Source: Comamonadaceae bacterium CG_4_9_14_3_um_filter_60_33
Lineage (GTDB): Bacteria > Pseudomonadota > Gammaproteobacteria > Burkholderiales > Burkholderiaceae_C
Assembly (NCBI GenBank): GCA_002789915.1
Contig: PFUD01000133.1
Span: forward strand, 1-61,808
DNA length: 61,808 nt
Reading direction: 5' to 3'
The notes beneath the pieces are model-generated. The model was not told the origin of the DNA. It searched no databases and saw only the letters and a list, made by a program, of their open reading frames with translations. The translations under genes and the position numbers were made by a program. Positions 18,351 to 27,667 of the stretch are shown here, piece after piece (position 1 is the stretch's first letter; the number at the start of each line of letters is the position of its first letter).

Positions 18351-20083
18351 AGTGTGACGCGCAGCCGTTGCAGTGTTTCGTTCAGCGTCTCGTTGTCGGG
18401 GTTGGTCTGAAAACCTTCACGCCAGATTTGCAGCGCCTCATCGCGTTGCCCGCTGACCCACAACAATTCGCCCAGATGGGCAGCAATCTCAGTGTCTGGC
18501 CGCTGACTGTAAGCGCTGCGCAGGAGTTCAAGCGCTTCTTTGGTTTGACCCATGCGGTAGGTCACCCAGGCCAGACTGTCCACAATGAAAGAGTCGCCAG
18601 GGGCAAGCGCCAGTGCCTTTTCTATCAGTTGCCGGGCCTCGGGCAGGCGCAGATTGCGGTCGGCCAGCGCATAGCCGAGTGCGTTGTAGGCCTGCGGATC
18701 GTCCGGTTTGGCCAAGATCAACTGGCGCAGCAGCCGTTCCATCTCGTCGATGTCACCCATTTTTTCAGCCAGCATGGCCAGGTCGTATAGGATGTCGGTG
18801 TCGCCCGGGTTGTCAGCCAGCGCCTCTTCAAGCAGCCTGCGGGCGCGCGCAAACTGCTTTTGGTCGCGCAGAATTTCCACTTTGGTGCTGCGCTTGAGGC
18901 GAATGTCGGCGTGCGACTGTTCCTGCAGACCGTCAATGAGCGACAGCGCTTCTTCGACTTTGCCCTGCTGCGCCATCAGCCCGGCACGTCTGAGTTGCGC
19001 CGCCAACCGGTCGTCCGGGTGGTCAACGCGCTGCAACCAGACCTGGGCTTGCGTCAGGTCTTTGCGTTGCACCGCAATTTGTGCCAGCGACAGGTAGGCC
19101 TGCGACAGGCCCCGCGGCGCTGGCGCGCCTGTGTGCGCCTGAGCCGGTGTTTTCATCAGCTCGAGGTATTTAAGAAAATGGCTTTCAGCGGTGTTCCAGT
19201 CTCGCAATTGCAAATGGATCGCCCCCTGCATCAACCAGGCAGGGGCGTAGTCGGGCTGCTGCTGGTTGATGTTGCGCAACTCTGCTTTGGCCTCTGCGTT
19301 GCGCTGGGCCAGCAGCAGGGTTTGCACGTAGGCTGTCCGAAAATCAGTGCTGGGCACATTTGCCAAATAGTTCTTGACCAAGTTTTCGGCCCCGTTCACA
19401 TCGCTCCGCATCAGGGCCAGAGCCAGCCATGCCGGGTGATCCTGGTGAACCTGAAAGCCTTGCCCTTTTTCGGCGGCTTGCAAGGCTTTAGCCGTGTCGC
19501 CAGCGTTAACCCACATGCGTCCCAGCGCCGCCCAGGCCGTGGCACCCAGGGCGGGGTCAGTCATCATGGGGGCGAGGGCATTTTGTACCAACGAGGCCGC
19601 CAACGGCTTGTCGCTGGCGTGCTCAAAAAGAGAAGGTATGGCCCAGATCGTATCGACAAGTTCTGCCTTGGGGGTGAGCGTCAGCAGGCTTTTGAGTGGT
19701 TCCTGGGTGGCTGACAGGCGATTGAGGTTGAGCAAAATCTGTAGCACATAGCGGTTGGCCTCCAGTGAGCCTGGAACGTCCTCGCGCCAGGCATTGGCCG
19801 CCTGAAGCGCAGAGTCGCCTGATCGCGCCCGCAGCGCAATTTCTACTGCGCGCCGGTACAGGGATTCGTCACTGGTTTTGCGAGCGGCGTCCAGAAGCAA
19901 GGAAAACGCGGCAGCGGGCTCCTGCGCCTGCGCATTGAGTTCGCCCAGTAGCAGTTGGTAGAACAGCGAACTGTCAAGTGCGGAACTCCGCACTGGTGTT
20001 TCGGGCGGCGTTGCCGATTGGGCCGGGGCGCTGAAATTGCAAGCCAGCAGCAGGGGAATGAGGAGGCGGAGGGTTTGACGCAT
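18347..20083 (-). CDS. Periplasmic tetratricopeptide-repeat protein
   Basis: A 578-residue protein with a signal peptide ([19 protein letters not shown]) and many TPR units from about residue 40 to the end. The best are the C-terminal ones: [23 protein letters not shown] and [22 protein letters not shown]. Such proteins scaffold protein contacts; the partner is unknown. Position immediately upstream of and coupled to lolB suggests an outer-membrane biogenesis role, which is inference. The start at 20083 is preferred because it puts the signal peptide at the N-terminus; an ATG at 20101 is also in frame. It is divergent from mutM. Confidence 0.85.
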   Translation of the reverse strand: MRQTLRLLIPLLLACNFSAPAQSATPPETPVRSSALDSSLFYQLLLGELNAQAQEPAAAFSLLLDAARKTSDESLYRRAVEIALRARSGDSALQAANAWREDVPGSLEANRYVLQILLNLNRLSATQEPLKSLLTLTPKAELVDTIWAIPSLFEHASDKPLAASLVQNALAPMMTDPALGATAWAALGRMWVNAGDTAKALQAAEKGQGFQVHQDHPAWLALALMRSDVNGAENLVKNYLANVPSTDFRTAYVQTLLLAQRNAEAKAELRNINQQQPDYAPAWLMQGAIHLQLRDWNTAESHFLKYLELMKTPAQAHTGAPAPRGLSQAYLSLAQIAVQRKDLTQAQVWLQRVDHPDDRLAAQLRRAGLMAQQGKVEEALSLIDGLQEQSHADIRLKRSTKVEILRDQKQFARARRLLEEALADNPGDTDILYDLAMLAEKMGDIDEMERLLRQLILAKPDDPQAYNALGYALADRNLRLPEARQLIEKALALAPGDSFIVDSLAWVTYRMGQTKEALELLRSAYSQRPDTEIAAHLGELLWVSGQRDEALQIWREGFQTNPDNETLNETLQRLRVTL

Positions 20084-20121
20084 GTGGTCATAATAATTCA
20101 TGTCTGTCAGAAACGAGCGCC

Positions 20122-20937
20122 ATGCCTGAATTACCCGAAGTCGAAGTCACCCGGCGCAGTTTTGCCGATGCCATTGAAGGCGCCACCGTGCAGGCAGTGC
20201 GGCTTGGCAAACCGTTGCGCTGGCCGCTGGGCTGTGTCCCTGAGACCATGGTCGGTCGTAAGGTGCTGTCGGTGGGACGGCGCGGCAAGTATTTGTTGAT
20301 CAGCCTGAATCAGGGCCTGTTGCTGGTGCACCTGGGCATGTCGGGTAGCTTGCGTTTTGCCCCGGTTCTACCTGCTGCGGGCGCGCACGACCATTTCGAC
20401 TTGGTCACCTCTCTGGGCACCTTGCGTTTGCATGATCCGCGCCGCTTTGGTGCCGTGGTTTATGTGGACAGCCTGAACGACGTGCAAGCGCTCAAGCTGT
20501 TGGGCCGCCTCGGCCCCGAGCCCTTGGCGGACACGTTCGGTGTGGCACAGTTCCAGGCGCAACTCAGGCGCCACCAAAGCGCCATCAAGTCGGTTCTGCT
20601 GGCCGGCGAGGCGGTGGTAGGCGTTGGCAACATCTATGCATCCGAGGCACTGTTCATGGCCGGCATTCGCCCCACAGTGCGGGCCGCCAGGCTGAGCCGG
20701 CCCAGGGCAGCGCGACTGCACGCGGCCATTGTTCAGGTGCTGGGCCAAGCTGTGGCGCTGGGCGGCAGCACGCTGCGTGATTTTTCCAGCGCCAGCGGCC
20801 AGGCGGGTTATTTCCAGTTGCAGACCATGGTGTATGGCCGCGCCGGCTTGCCCTGCCATGTTTGTGCCAACCCGGTGCGCCTGATCAAGCAGGGCCAGCG
20901 TTCCACCTTTTATTGCCCCACCTGTCAAAAGCCCTGA
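20122..20937 (+). CDS. mutM: Formamidopyrimidine-DNA glycosylase (Fpg/MutM)
   Basis: MutM excises 8-oxoguanine and formamidopyrimidines from DNA and nicks the abasic site. The 271-residue protein begins [11 protein letters not shown] with the catalytic Pro2 and Glu3. Lys56 lies in RRGKYLL, the H2TH region contains [13 protein letters not shown], and the zinc finger CHVCANPV ... CPTCQKP closes the C-terminus. All parts needed for activity are present. It is followed 24 bases later by mutY; with mutT at 2.8 kb the full GO repair system is encoded in this window. Confidence 0.97.
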   Translation: MPELPEVEVTRRSFADAIEGATVQAVRLGKPLRWPLGCVPETMVGRKVLSVGRRGKYLLISLNQGLLLVHLGMSGSLRFAPVLPAAGAHDHFDLVTSLGTLRLHDPRRFGAVVYVDSLNDVQALKLLGRLGPEPLADTFGVAQFQAQLRRHQSAIKSVLLAGEAVVGVGNIYASEALFMAGIRPTVRAARLSRPRAARLHAAIVQVLGQAVALGGSTLRDFSSASGQAGYFQLQTMVYGRAGLPCHVCANPVRLIKQGQRSTFYCPTCQKP

Positions 20938-20961
20938 GATGATTTTTTTGAGGTTTTTCTG

Positions 20962-22005
20962 ATGGATGGCTTTCTGGCATTGCAAGTCATTGGCTGGCAG
21001 GCTAACTCGGGTCGCCACGATTTGCCTTGGCAAAACACGCGTGACCCGTACCGCGTCTGGCTCTCCGAGATCATGCTGCAGCAAACGCAGGTGGTCACGG
21101 TGCGAGCCTACTTTGCACGCTTTCTGGCGCGATTTCCCGACGTGCAGGCGCTGGCGCAAGCGCCGCTCGATGACGTGCTGCACCTGTGGGCCGGCCTGGG
21201 CTACTACAGCCGCGCGCGCAACCTGCATCGCTGCGCGCAGGAGGTGATGCGCCTGCACGCTGGCGCCTTTCCACGTACCGCCCAGCAACTGCAAACCTTG
21301 CCGGGGATTGGCCGGTCAACCGCTGCAGCCATTGCCGCGCTGTGCTTTGGCGAGCAGGTGGCCATATTGGATGGCAATGTCAAACGGGTGCTGACGCGCT
21401 ATCTGGGCTTTGATGGCGACCTGGCGCAGGCCGGGCACGAGCGCAGTCTGTGGGACCAGGCGACTAAACTGTTGCCTCAAGAAAACCTGTTGCGCGACAT
21501 GGTGCGCTACACCCAGGGCATGATGGATTTGGGGGCGACGCTGTGCAGCAGCAAAAATCCAGCGTGTTCGTATTGCCCATTGGCCACGCGCTGTGTGGCC
21601 CAGGCCTTGGGTTCGCCCGAGAAATTTCCGGTCAAGACGCGCAAACTCAAGCGCAGCGCCCAGTCGACCTGGCTGCTGTGGGCACTGGCTGATGACGGCG
21701 CGGTGTGGCTCAGCCAGCGGCCTACGCCCGGCGTGTGGGCAGGCCTGTATTGCCTGCCCCTGTTTGATGACAGGCAGGCCTTGCAGGCGGTTGTGGGCCC
21801 GCCCGGCAAGACAGAGCTGCAAGACCTTCCGTCGTTCAAGCATGTTCTGACGCACAAGGACCTTTATTTGCACCCGGTGCGGCTCAAGCTGCCTGCCAGA
21901 CAAACGCTACCAATCGAGGGGCAATGGATGGGTGCCGCGCAGTTGGCCCGGCTCGGCTTGCCCGCGCCGATCAAGAAATTGCTGCAAGTTCCCGGTGCCG
22001 CTTGA
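20962..22005 (+). CDS. mutY: A/G-specific adenine glycosylase MutY
   Basis: MutY removes adenine mispaired with 8-oxoguanine. In the 347-residue protein Glu36 ([10 protein letters not shown]) and Asp137 (ILDGNVKRV) correspond to the catalytic residues E37 and D138 of E. coli. The helix-hairpin-helix is LPGIGRSTA, and the [4Fe-4S] ligands are C-X6-C-X2-C-X5-C in [17 protein letters not shown]. The C-terminal Nudix-like domain that recognises 8-oxoG is present ([18 protein letters not shown]). Its 3' end overlaps the convergent rapZ by 35 bases. Confidence 0.97.
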   Translation: MDGFLALQVIGWQANSGRHDLPWQNTRDPYRVWLSEIMLQQTQVVTVRAYFARFLARFPDVQALAQAPLDDVLHLWAGLGYYSRARNLHRCAQEVMRLHAGAFPRTAQQLQTLPGIGRSTAAAIAALCFGEQVAILDGNVKRVLTRYLGFDGDLAQAGHERSLWDQATKLLPQENLLRDMVRYTQGMMDLGATLCSSKNPACSYCPLATRCVAQALGSPEKFPVKTRKLKRSAQSTWLLWALADDGAVWLSQRPTPGVWAGLYCLPLFDDRQALQAVVGPPGKTELQDLPSFKHVLTHKDLYLHPVRLKLPARQTLPIEGQWMGAAQLARLGLPAPIKKLLQVPGAA

Positions 22006-22864
22006 GGGTGCTCCAGCGAGGCGTGAACAGGGTGTTCAACTGCTCCACAAGATAGACCGAGCGGTGCTGACCGCCGGTGCAACCTATGGCCACGGTGACA
22101 TAACTGCGGTGATTGCGCACCATCGCCCCCAGCCAGTGGTCCAGAAAAGCATGGATATGGTCCAGCATGGCTTGCACATCGACTTGTTGTTGTAAAAATT
22201 CGATCACCGGGGCATCGCGCCCGGTGAGCTCGCGCAGGCCAGGTTCGTAGTACGGATTGGGCAACATGCGCACGTCAAAGACAAAGTCGGCATCGTTGGG
22301 CACGCCGCGCTTGAAGGCAAACGACTCAAACACCAGCGTCAACTGGTCGTCGGGAGCGCGGATGAAAGACTTGACGTAACTTTGCAGTTGGGTGGGACGG
22401 ATGATGCTGGTGTCGATCACGTGGGCATCGGCGCGCAGCTCACTCAGAAGCTCGCGCTCAAGTTCAATGGCTTCGGCCAGTACGCGGTGTTGGTCGAGGC
22501 TGTGGTCAGGGTTATCGGTTTTGGACAAGGGATGCCGCCGTCGGGTTTCGGAGAAACGGCGCATCAGCGAGTCGGTGCTGGCGTCCAGAAAAATGGAGTC
22601 CACCTGCAAGCCCTGGATCTTGAGTTGTGACAGTTGCCTGGGAACCAGTGGCAGGGAGCCCGCGCTGCGCACGTCCATGGCAATGGCCAATTGACCGGCG
22701 TGGTAGCCGCGCTCAAGCTCAATCAAGGGCAGCAGGAGCTCGGGGGGCATGTTGTCAACGCAGTAAAAGCCCAGGTCTTCCAGCGCATTGAGCGCCACCG
22801 ACTTGCCTGAGCCAGACATGCCCGTAATCAGAACCAAATGCATTTTTTCGGTAGGTAAGCTCAT
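21971..22864 (-). CDS. rapZ: RNase adapter protein RapZ
   Basis: RapZ is a P-loop protein that in E. coli binds the small RNA GlmZ and directs RNase E to it, tuning GlmS level and amino-sugar supply. The 297-residue product has Walker A GMSGSGKS, then [15 protein letters not shown], and the C-terminal domain with [21 protein letters not shown] and [11 protein letters not shown]. Whether the GlmZ circuit exists in this group is uncertain; the family is broader than that role. The start at 22864 is six bases after the recN stop; an ATG at 22843 is an alternative. It ends inside mutY. Confidence 0.94.
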   Translation of the reverse strand: MSLPTEKMHLVLITGMSGSGKSVALNALEDLGFYCVDNMPPELLLPLIELERGYHAGQLAIAMDVRSAGSLPLVPRQLSQLKIQGLQVDSIFLDASTDSLMRRFSETRRRHPLSKTDNPDHSLDQHRVLAEAIELERELLSELRADAHVIDTSIIRPTQLQSYVKSFIRAPDDQLTLVFESFAFKRGVPNDADFVFDVRMLPNPYYEPGLRELTGRDAPVIEFLQQQVDVQAMLDHIHAFLDHWLGAMVRNHRSYVTVAIGCTGGQHRSVYLVEQLNTLFTPRWSTLKRHRELAAIS

Positions 22865-22870
22865 ATCGGA

Positions 22871-24523
22871 CTAGATGTCCTGACTGTGCAGAAGTTCCCG
22901 TGCATGGGCCAGTGTGCTGTTTAGCAGGCGCTCACCACCCAGCATGCGCGCCAGTTCGGCCACCCGCGCCTCATTGGCCACCGCGCCGACCGAGCTCAGC
23001 GTGATGCCCTCGTGCAGCTGTTTGCGCACCACCAGATGGTGGTCAGCACAAGCCGCCACTTGCGGCAGGTGCGTAACAGCCAGCACCTGGCGGTCGCGGC
23101 CCAGTTGTTTCATGAGCAACCCCACGGTTTCGGCCACGGCGCCACCGACACCGGCATCTACTTCGTCGAATATGAGCGTTTGTGCGGTACCCAGCTGGCT
23201 GGTGGTGACCGCGATGGCCAGCGCGATGCGCGAAAGCTCGCCACCGGAGGCCACTTTATTGACTGCGCGCGGTGTGCTGCCCGCATGGCCAGCCACCAGA
23301 AATGTCACCTCTTCGAGGCCACTTTGCAGCGGTTGGGGAGCAGTTTGCAACTGCACCTCAAATTGCCCGCCCTGCATGCCCAGGCCTTGCATGGCGCGGG
23401 TAATGGCCTGCGCCAGTTGGGGCGCACTGCGGGTTCTGGCAAGGGTCAGCGCCCCGGCCTCGTGGACATAAGCCTGCCAGGCTGCCTCCAGCGCGCTTTC
23501 CAGCGCCTGCACATCTGCGCTGGCATCGAGCTGCGCCAGCTCTTGCTGCCAGCTCGCCTGCAGTTGCGGCAATTCATGCGGGCTGCGTTTGTAGCGCCGC
23601 GCTGTCGCGAGCCAAAGCCCCATGCGCTCGTCGAGCTCAGTGAGCCGTTGCGGGTCGAGTTCGGTCTTGCGCAAGTAGCTGCGCAAGGCGTGAGCGCTGT
23701 CCTGCACCTGCGCCAGGCTGGAGGTCAGCACTTCGGTCAATGCCTTGAATTGAGGTTCCAGGTGTTCCTGCTGCTGAAGCACCTGGCGGGCATGGTCCAA
23801 GCGCGCTATCGCGTTGCCCTCGTCTTCGTCGAGCGTCAGGGCGGCGGCTTGGGCTGCGTCGAGCAGGGCTTGCGCGTTGGCCAGGCGGGTGTGCTCGGTA
23901 TTGAGTGCGGGCCACTCGTTGGGCGCTGGGGCCAGCTTGTCGAGTTCACCAATCTGCCAGCTCAGGCGCTCGCGCTCGCGCAGTAGCGAGTCCCGCGAGG
24001 CGCGCGCCTGTTCCAGTTGGGCTTGCGCCGCGCGCCACTGGTGCCATTTTTCTGCCACTGCCGTGGTTGACACTTGGGCATAGGCATCAAGCAGGCCGCG
24101 CACCGCATCCGGGCGCGTCAGGCTTTGCCAGGCGTGCTGGCCGTGAATGTCAAGCAACTGCTCGCCCAACTGGCGCAATTGCGTGGCAGTGGCCGGGCTG
24201 CCGTTGATCCAGGCGCGGTTTTTACCCTGGGCGTCGAGCGTGCGGCGCAGCAGCAGCGTGGTCTCCGCCTCGAACCCGGCTTCTTCCAGCCATTGCCTCA
24301 CGCCGGGGGTGCTGTCAAATTCGGCGCTCACCTCGCAGCGGCTGGCGCCTTCGCGAATCAGGTTAACGTCGGCTCGACCCCCAGTGGCCAATTGCAGGGC
24401 ATCGATCAAAATAGATTTGCCGGCGCCGGTTTCACCCGTCAGCACGGTGAATCGATTGCCAAATTCAAGGTCGAGTTCGCTGACGATGACAAAGTCGCGC
24501 AGCACCAGGCGTTTCAGGCTCAC
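22871..24523 (-). CDS. recN: DNA repair protein RecN
   Basis: RecN is an SMC-like ATPase acting in double-strand break repair. The 550-residue protein has Walker A GETGAGKS in the N-terminal head, a long central coiled coil (about residues 150-360), and the C-terminal head with [13 protein letters not shown] (ABC signature) and [12 protein letters not shown] (Walker B). The ATG overlaps the nadK stop (ATGA). LexA control is usual for recN, but because it is embedded behind nadK I could not find a convincing SOS box. Confidence 0.96.
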   Translation of the reverse strand: MSLKRLVLRDFVIVSELDLEFGNRFTVLTGETGAGKSILIDALQLATGGRADVNLIREGASRCEVSAEFDSTPGVRQWLEEAGFEAETTLLLRRTLDAQGKNRAWINGSPATATQLRQLGEQLLDIHGQHAWQSLTRPDAVRGLLDAYAQVSTTAVAEKWHQWRAAQAQLEQARASRDSLLRERERLSWQIGELDKLAPAPNEWPALNTEHTRLANAQALLDAAQAAALTLDEDEGNAIARLDHARQVLQQQEHLEPQFKALTEVLTSSLAQVQDSAHALRSYLRKTELDPQRLTELDERMGLWLATARRYKRSPHELPQLQASWQQELAQLDASADVQALESALEAAWQAYVHEAGALTLARTRSAPQLAQAITRAMQGLGMQGGQFEVQLQTAPQPLQSGLEEVTFLVAGHAGSTPRAVNKVASGGELSRIALAIAVTTSQLGTAQTLIFDEVDAGVGGAVAETVGLLMKQLGRDRQVLAVTHLPQVAACADHHLVVRKQLHEGITLSSVGAVANEARVAELARMLGGERLLNSTLAHARELLHSQDI

Positions 24524-25422
24524 GTTGCAGACACTCCCTCGTTCCAGTGCAGTTTTTCGCGCAAAGTGTCGTAGTAAGACCAGCCTTGCGGGTGCAAAAA
24601 GCGCACGTGGTGCTTGGAGCGCGTTACTTCGATGCGGTCCCCGTGCATCAGCGATGCCAGTGACTGTTGGTCAAAGCTGGCGCTGGCGTCGCGCCCCGAA
24701 ACGATCTCAATGCCGATTTTGGAACTGTTGGCCAGCACGATCGGTCGGTTTGACAGGGTATGCGGTGCAATTGGCACCATCACCCAGCCGGGAATCGACG
24801 GGTGCAGCAGCGGCCCGCCCGACGACAGCGCGTAAGCAGTGGAGCCGGTGGGCGTGGCAATGATGAGGCCATCGGCGCGCTGGTTGGCCACAAAATGTCC
24901 GTCCACCTCGACCCGCAGTTCCACCATACCCGAGGTGGCGCCGCGGTTGACCACCACATCGTTCATGGCCATGGCCTTGAACACGCAATGGCCGTCGCGC
25001 AACACCTGGGCGTTCATCAGACTGCGGTGGTCTTCCACATAAGCGCCGCCCAGCATTTGGGCCAGATTGGTGGCAAAACTGCTGTAGGGAACGTCGGTGA
25101 TAAAGCCCAGGCGCCCCTGGTTGATGCCGATCAGCGGCACACCGTAGGGCGCCATTTGTCGGCCAATGCCCAGCATGGTTCCGTCGCCCCCCACCACCAA
25201 CCCCAGATCACATTGCTTGCCGATTTGCGCCACGCTCAAGGCTGGGTAGTCTGTGATGCCCATGTTGAGCGCGGTGTCGTGCTCCAGCGCGACGTCGCAG
25301 CCCAGGTCGTCCAGAAAATGGGCCACCGCCAGCAGGGCTGCGCGCGAGTTGGCGCCGCTGGTGCTGGCGGTGGTGGTCTGGTATCTGCCGATTAATGCGA
25401 CATGCTGGAATTTGGACTTCAT
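24520..25422 (-). CDS. nadK: NAD kinase
   Basis: NadK phosphorylates NAD to NADP. The 300-residue protein has the signature [11 protein letters not shown] with the catalytic aspartate, [10 protein letters not shown], and the glycine-rich [19 protein letters not shown]. The ATG at 25422 is used; a TTG two codons earlier is possible. The gene is divergent from hrcA with 28 bases between, an arrangement conserved in betaproteobacteria, and is coupled to recN. NAD synthesis genes nadC and nadA are also in the window. Confidence 0.97.
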   Translation of the reverse strand: MKSKFQHVALIGRYQTTTASTSGANSRAALLAVAHFLDDLGCDVALEHDTALNMGITDYPALSVAQIGKQCDLGLVVGGDGTMLGIGRQMAPYGVPLIGINQGRLGFITDVPYSSFATNLAQMLGGAYVEDHRSLMNAQVLRDGHCVFKAMAMNDVVVNRGATSGMVELRVEVDGHFVANQRADGLIIATPTGSTAYALSSGGPLLHPSIPGWVMVPIAPHTLSNRPIVLANSSKIGIEIVSGRDASASFDQQSLASLMHGDRIEVTRSKHHVRFLHPQGWSYYDTLREKLHWNEGVSAT

Positions 25423-25450
25423 TTGCAAATTACATCACTAAAATGAAACC

Positions 25451-26455
25451 ATGCTCGATGATCGTGCCAAGTTATTACTCAAAGCGCTGGTAGAACGCTA
25501 CATTGCCGACGGCCAGCCAGTCGGTTCGCGCACCCTGTCGCGTGCCTCAGGGCTCGACCTGTCACCGGCCACCATCCGCAATGTGATGTCAGATTTGGAA
25601 GAACTCGGCCTCATTGCCAGCCCGCACACCTCGGCCGGGCGCATCCCCACGGCGCGCGGTTACCGGCTGTTTGTCGACACCATGCTGACGGTGCAGCGCA
25701 GCCAGATCGGCACGCCCAGCCTGGCGCACGACCAACCGCAAAAAGTTATCTCCAACGCGGCCAACCTGCTGTCGAGCCTGTCGCAATTTGTCGGCGTAGT
25801 GATTGCGCCGCGGCGCACCTCGGTGTTTCGGCACATCGAGTTCCTGCGGCTCTCGGAGCGGCGCTTGCTGGTGATCATCGTGTCGCCCGAGGGCGACGTG
25901 CAAAACCGCGTCATCTTTACTGAGGTGGACTACACCCAGTCGCAGCTGGTTGAGGCAGCCAACTACCTCAACACCCACTATGTCGGCATGGCCATCGAGC
26001 AGGTGCGCGAGCGGCTGAAAAACGAGGTTGACGGCTTGCGCGCGGAAATTGCCAGCCTGATGAACGCCGCCGTGACGGCCAACACCGAGGCCATGACCGA
26101 AGGGCAGGATGAGGTGATCATTTCAGGCGAAAAAAATCTGCTCTCGGTCAGCGATTTCTCCAGTGACATGAGTCACCTGCGTCGCGCCTTTGACTTGTTC
26201 GAGCAAAAAGCCCAGTTAATGCGCCTGCTCGACGTCACCGGCCAGGCCGAAGGTGTTCGCATTTTCATTGGCGGTGAGAGCCAGGTGGTGCCGTTTGAAG
26301 ACCTGTCAATCGTCAGTGCTCCCTACGAGGTCGACGGCCAGGTGGTTGGCACGCTAGGTGTCGTCGGCCCGACCCGCATGCCCTACGACCGCATGATCCA
26401 GATTGTCGATATCACCTCCAAGCTGGTCAGCAACGCGCTAAGTCACCACAAATAG
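25451..26455 (+). CDS. hrcA: Heat-inducible transcription repressor HrcA
   Basis: HrcA represses groEL/dnaK-type operons by binding CIRCE elements, with GroEL as co-effector. The 334-residue protein has the N-terminal winged helix ([53 protein letters not shown]) and the GAF-like C-terminal domain with IFIGGESQ. No CIRCE inverted repeat (TTAGCACTC-type) is visible in the 28-base promoter gap or elsewhere in the window, so its targets lie outside. There is no clear ribosome binding site before the ATG at 25451. Confidence 0.96.
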   Translation: MLDDRAKLLLKALVERYIADGQPVGSRTLSRASGLDLSPATIRNVMSDLEELGLIASPHTSAGRIPTARGYRLFVDTMLTVQRSQIGTPSLAHDQPQKVISNAANLLSSLSQFVGVVIAPRRTSVFRHIEFLRLSERRLLVIIVSPEGDVQNRVIFTEVDYTQSQLVEAANYLNTHYVGMAIEQVRERLKNEVDGLRAEIASLMNAAVTANTEAMTEGQDEVIISGEKNLLSVSDFSSDMSHLRRAFDLFEQKAQLMRLLDVTGQAEGVRIFIGGESQVVPFEDLSIVSAPYEVDGQVVGTLGVVGPTRMPYDRMIQIVDITSKLVSNALSHHK

Positions 26456-26503
26456 CGCATCAGAAATGGCGCTTTTCTGCCCCGTACAATCTGCGGTCAG
26501 GTT

Positions 26504-26580
26504 GGGCCGTTAGCTCAGTTGGTTAGAGCAGAGGACTCATAATCCTTTGGTCCACAGTTCAAGTCTGTGACGGCCCACCA
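26504..26580 (+). tRNA. tRNA with CAT anticodon (Met or lysidine-type Ile2)
   Basis: A complete 77-base tRNA with encoded CCA. Acceptor GGGCCGT pairs with ACGGCCC, discriminator A. The anticodon arm GAGGA-CTCATAA-TCCTT reads CAT and the T arm is CACAG-TTCAAGT-CTGTG. It is not the initiator, since the first pair G1-C72 is normal. Elongator Met and Ile2 (C34 modified to lysidine) share this anticodon and cannot be separated by eye. A TACAAT at 26485-26490 could be its -10 box. Confidence 0.93.
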
Positions 26581-26655
26581 ATCTTTTTTTCACATCCGTT
26601 GCACGCCTTTCGCATTGATGTGACGCTCGCCACTTCATCTTGACCAGAGCACGAC

Positions 26656-27438
26656 ATGCAAACATCCCGGCCCATTGAACTGCGCGGCCAAGCCATTGCC
26701 AGCGGCAAGTTCCCGTTGGTCTGCGTCCCGCTGGTGGGGCGCACGCTCAAGCAGCTGACAGCTGAACTGGCCATCGTGCTGCCCAAGCGGCCCGACGTGC
26801 TGGAATGGCGCGTTGATTTTTTTGAGGCCATTGGCAACACCGCTGCCGTTATTGCCGCAGCGCTTGCCATTAAACGGGGCGCAGGCAATATCCCTGTGCT
26901 GTTCACGCGCCGCTCCACCCTCGAAGGCGGAGAAAAAATAGCGATCAGCGAAGCGCAAGTGATCGCCATGTACGCGGCTGTGTGCGAGAGCAAATGCATT
27001 GACCTGATCGACTACGAAATGGCCAACGACGCGACCCATATCGCGCAGGTGCGCGCCGCAGCGATTGCCAACGACGTCATGCTGGTGCTGTCATATCACA
27101 ATTTTTCAGCCACGCCCAACCTCGAAACCCTGGCGACAAAGTTTCTGATGGCCGAGAAATTGGGGGCCGACGTAGCCAAAGTGGCGGTGATGCCAGTCAA
27201 CCTCGACGACGTGCTGACGCTCCTGATCGCCACCCGCGAAGCCAGCAAGAATTTGAGCATCCCTTTCATCAGCCTGTCAATGGGGCCTTATGGCGCGCTC
27301 ACTCGCTTGTTTGGCTGGGTCTTTGGTTCCAGCCTGACCTTTGCCGTGGGGGCTGCCAGGTCGGCCCCCGGGCAAGTGCCAATCGAAGACCTGAACACAG
27401 TGCTGGCGATTGTGCAGAAGTTGATGGGTGGCAGGTAG
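26656..27438 (+). CDS. aroD: 3-dehydroquinate dehydratase, type I
   Basis: AroD dehydrates 3-dehydroquinate in the shikimate pathway by Schiff-base chemistry. The 260-residue protein has the type I fold signatures: LEWRVDFF (Glu50, Arg52), His148 in SYHNF, and the Schiff-base Lys175 in AKVAVMP. Many Burkholderiales use the unrelated type II enzyme AroQ, so a type I copy may be additional or catabolic (quinate use); no quinate genes are nearby. The gene stands alone after the tRNA. Confidence 0.93.
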   Translation: MQTSRPIELRGQAIASGKFPLVCVPLVGRTLKQLTAELAIVLPKRPDVLEWRVDFFEAIGNTAAVIAAALAIKRGAGNIPVLFTRRSTLEGGEKIAISEAQVIAMYAAVCESKCIDLIDYEMANDATHIAQVRAAAIANDVMLVLSYHNFSATPNLETLATKFLMAEKLGADVAKVAVMPVNLDDVLTLLIATREASKNLSIPFISLSMGPYGALTRLFGWVFGSSLTFAVGAARSAPGQVPIEDLNTVLAIVQKLMGGR

Positions 27439-27442
27439 ATCG

Positions 27443-27498
27443 ATAGTGGGCGTAGGCGTTTGCGATAGCGACTCTCGGTTCGCCTAAGTGCTATTTTT
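27443..27498 (+). terminator. Imperfect inverted repeat after aroD
   Basis: ATAG...TAGGCG (27443-27458) can pair with CGCCTA...CTAT (27481-27494) around a 22-base loop with an internal bulge, followed by TTTT. The rest of the 229-base gap to 27668 shows AT-rich sequence with no gene; a promoter for the next gene should lie there but none is clear. Confidence 0.35.
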
Positions 27499-27667
27499 GC
27501 GATTTAAAGAGAGCGCTTTTGAATACAAACAATGGCCTGCGCAGAGGGCGCTGTGTTCCCCATGACTGCAAAAGGGCAATGCTGCGCTGCGGTAAAATCA
27601 TTGGCCCAGCCAGCTCACGCTTGTGACAGGGCATGAATGCCCGCGATGGCCGCTACCACACACTTTG

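Noticed and set aside
25423-25450. CIRCE operator in front of hrcA
   Set aside because: The 28-base gap to nadK does not contain the TTAGCACTC-N9-GAGTGCTAA pattern, and no copy was seen elsewhere in the window.
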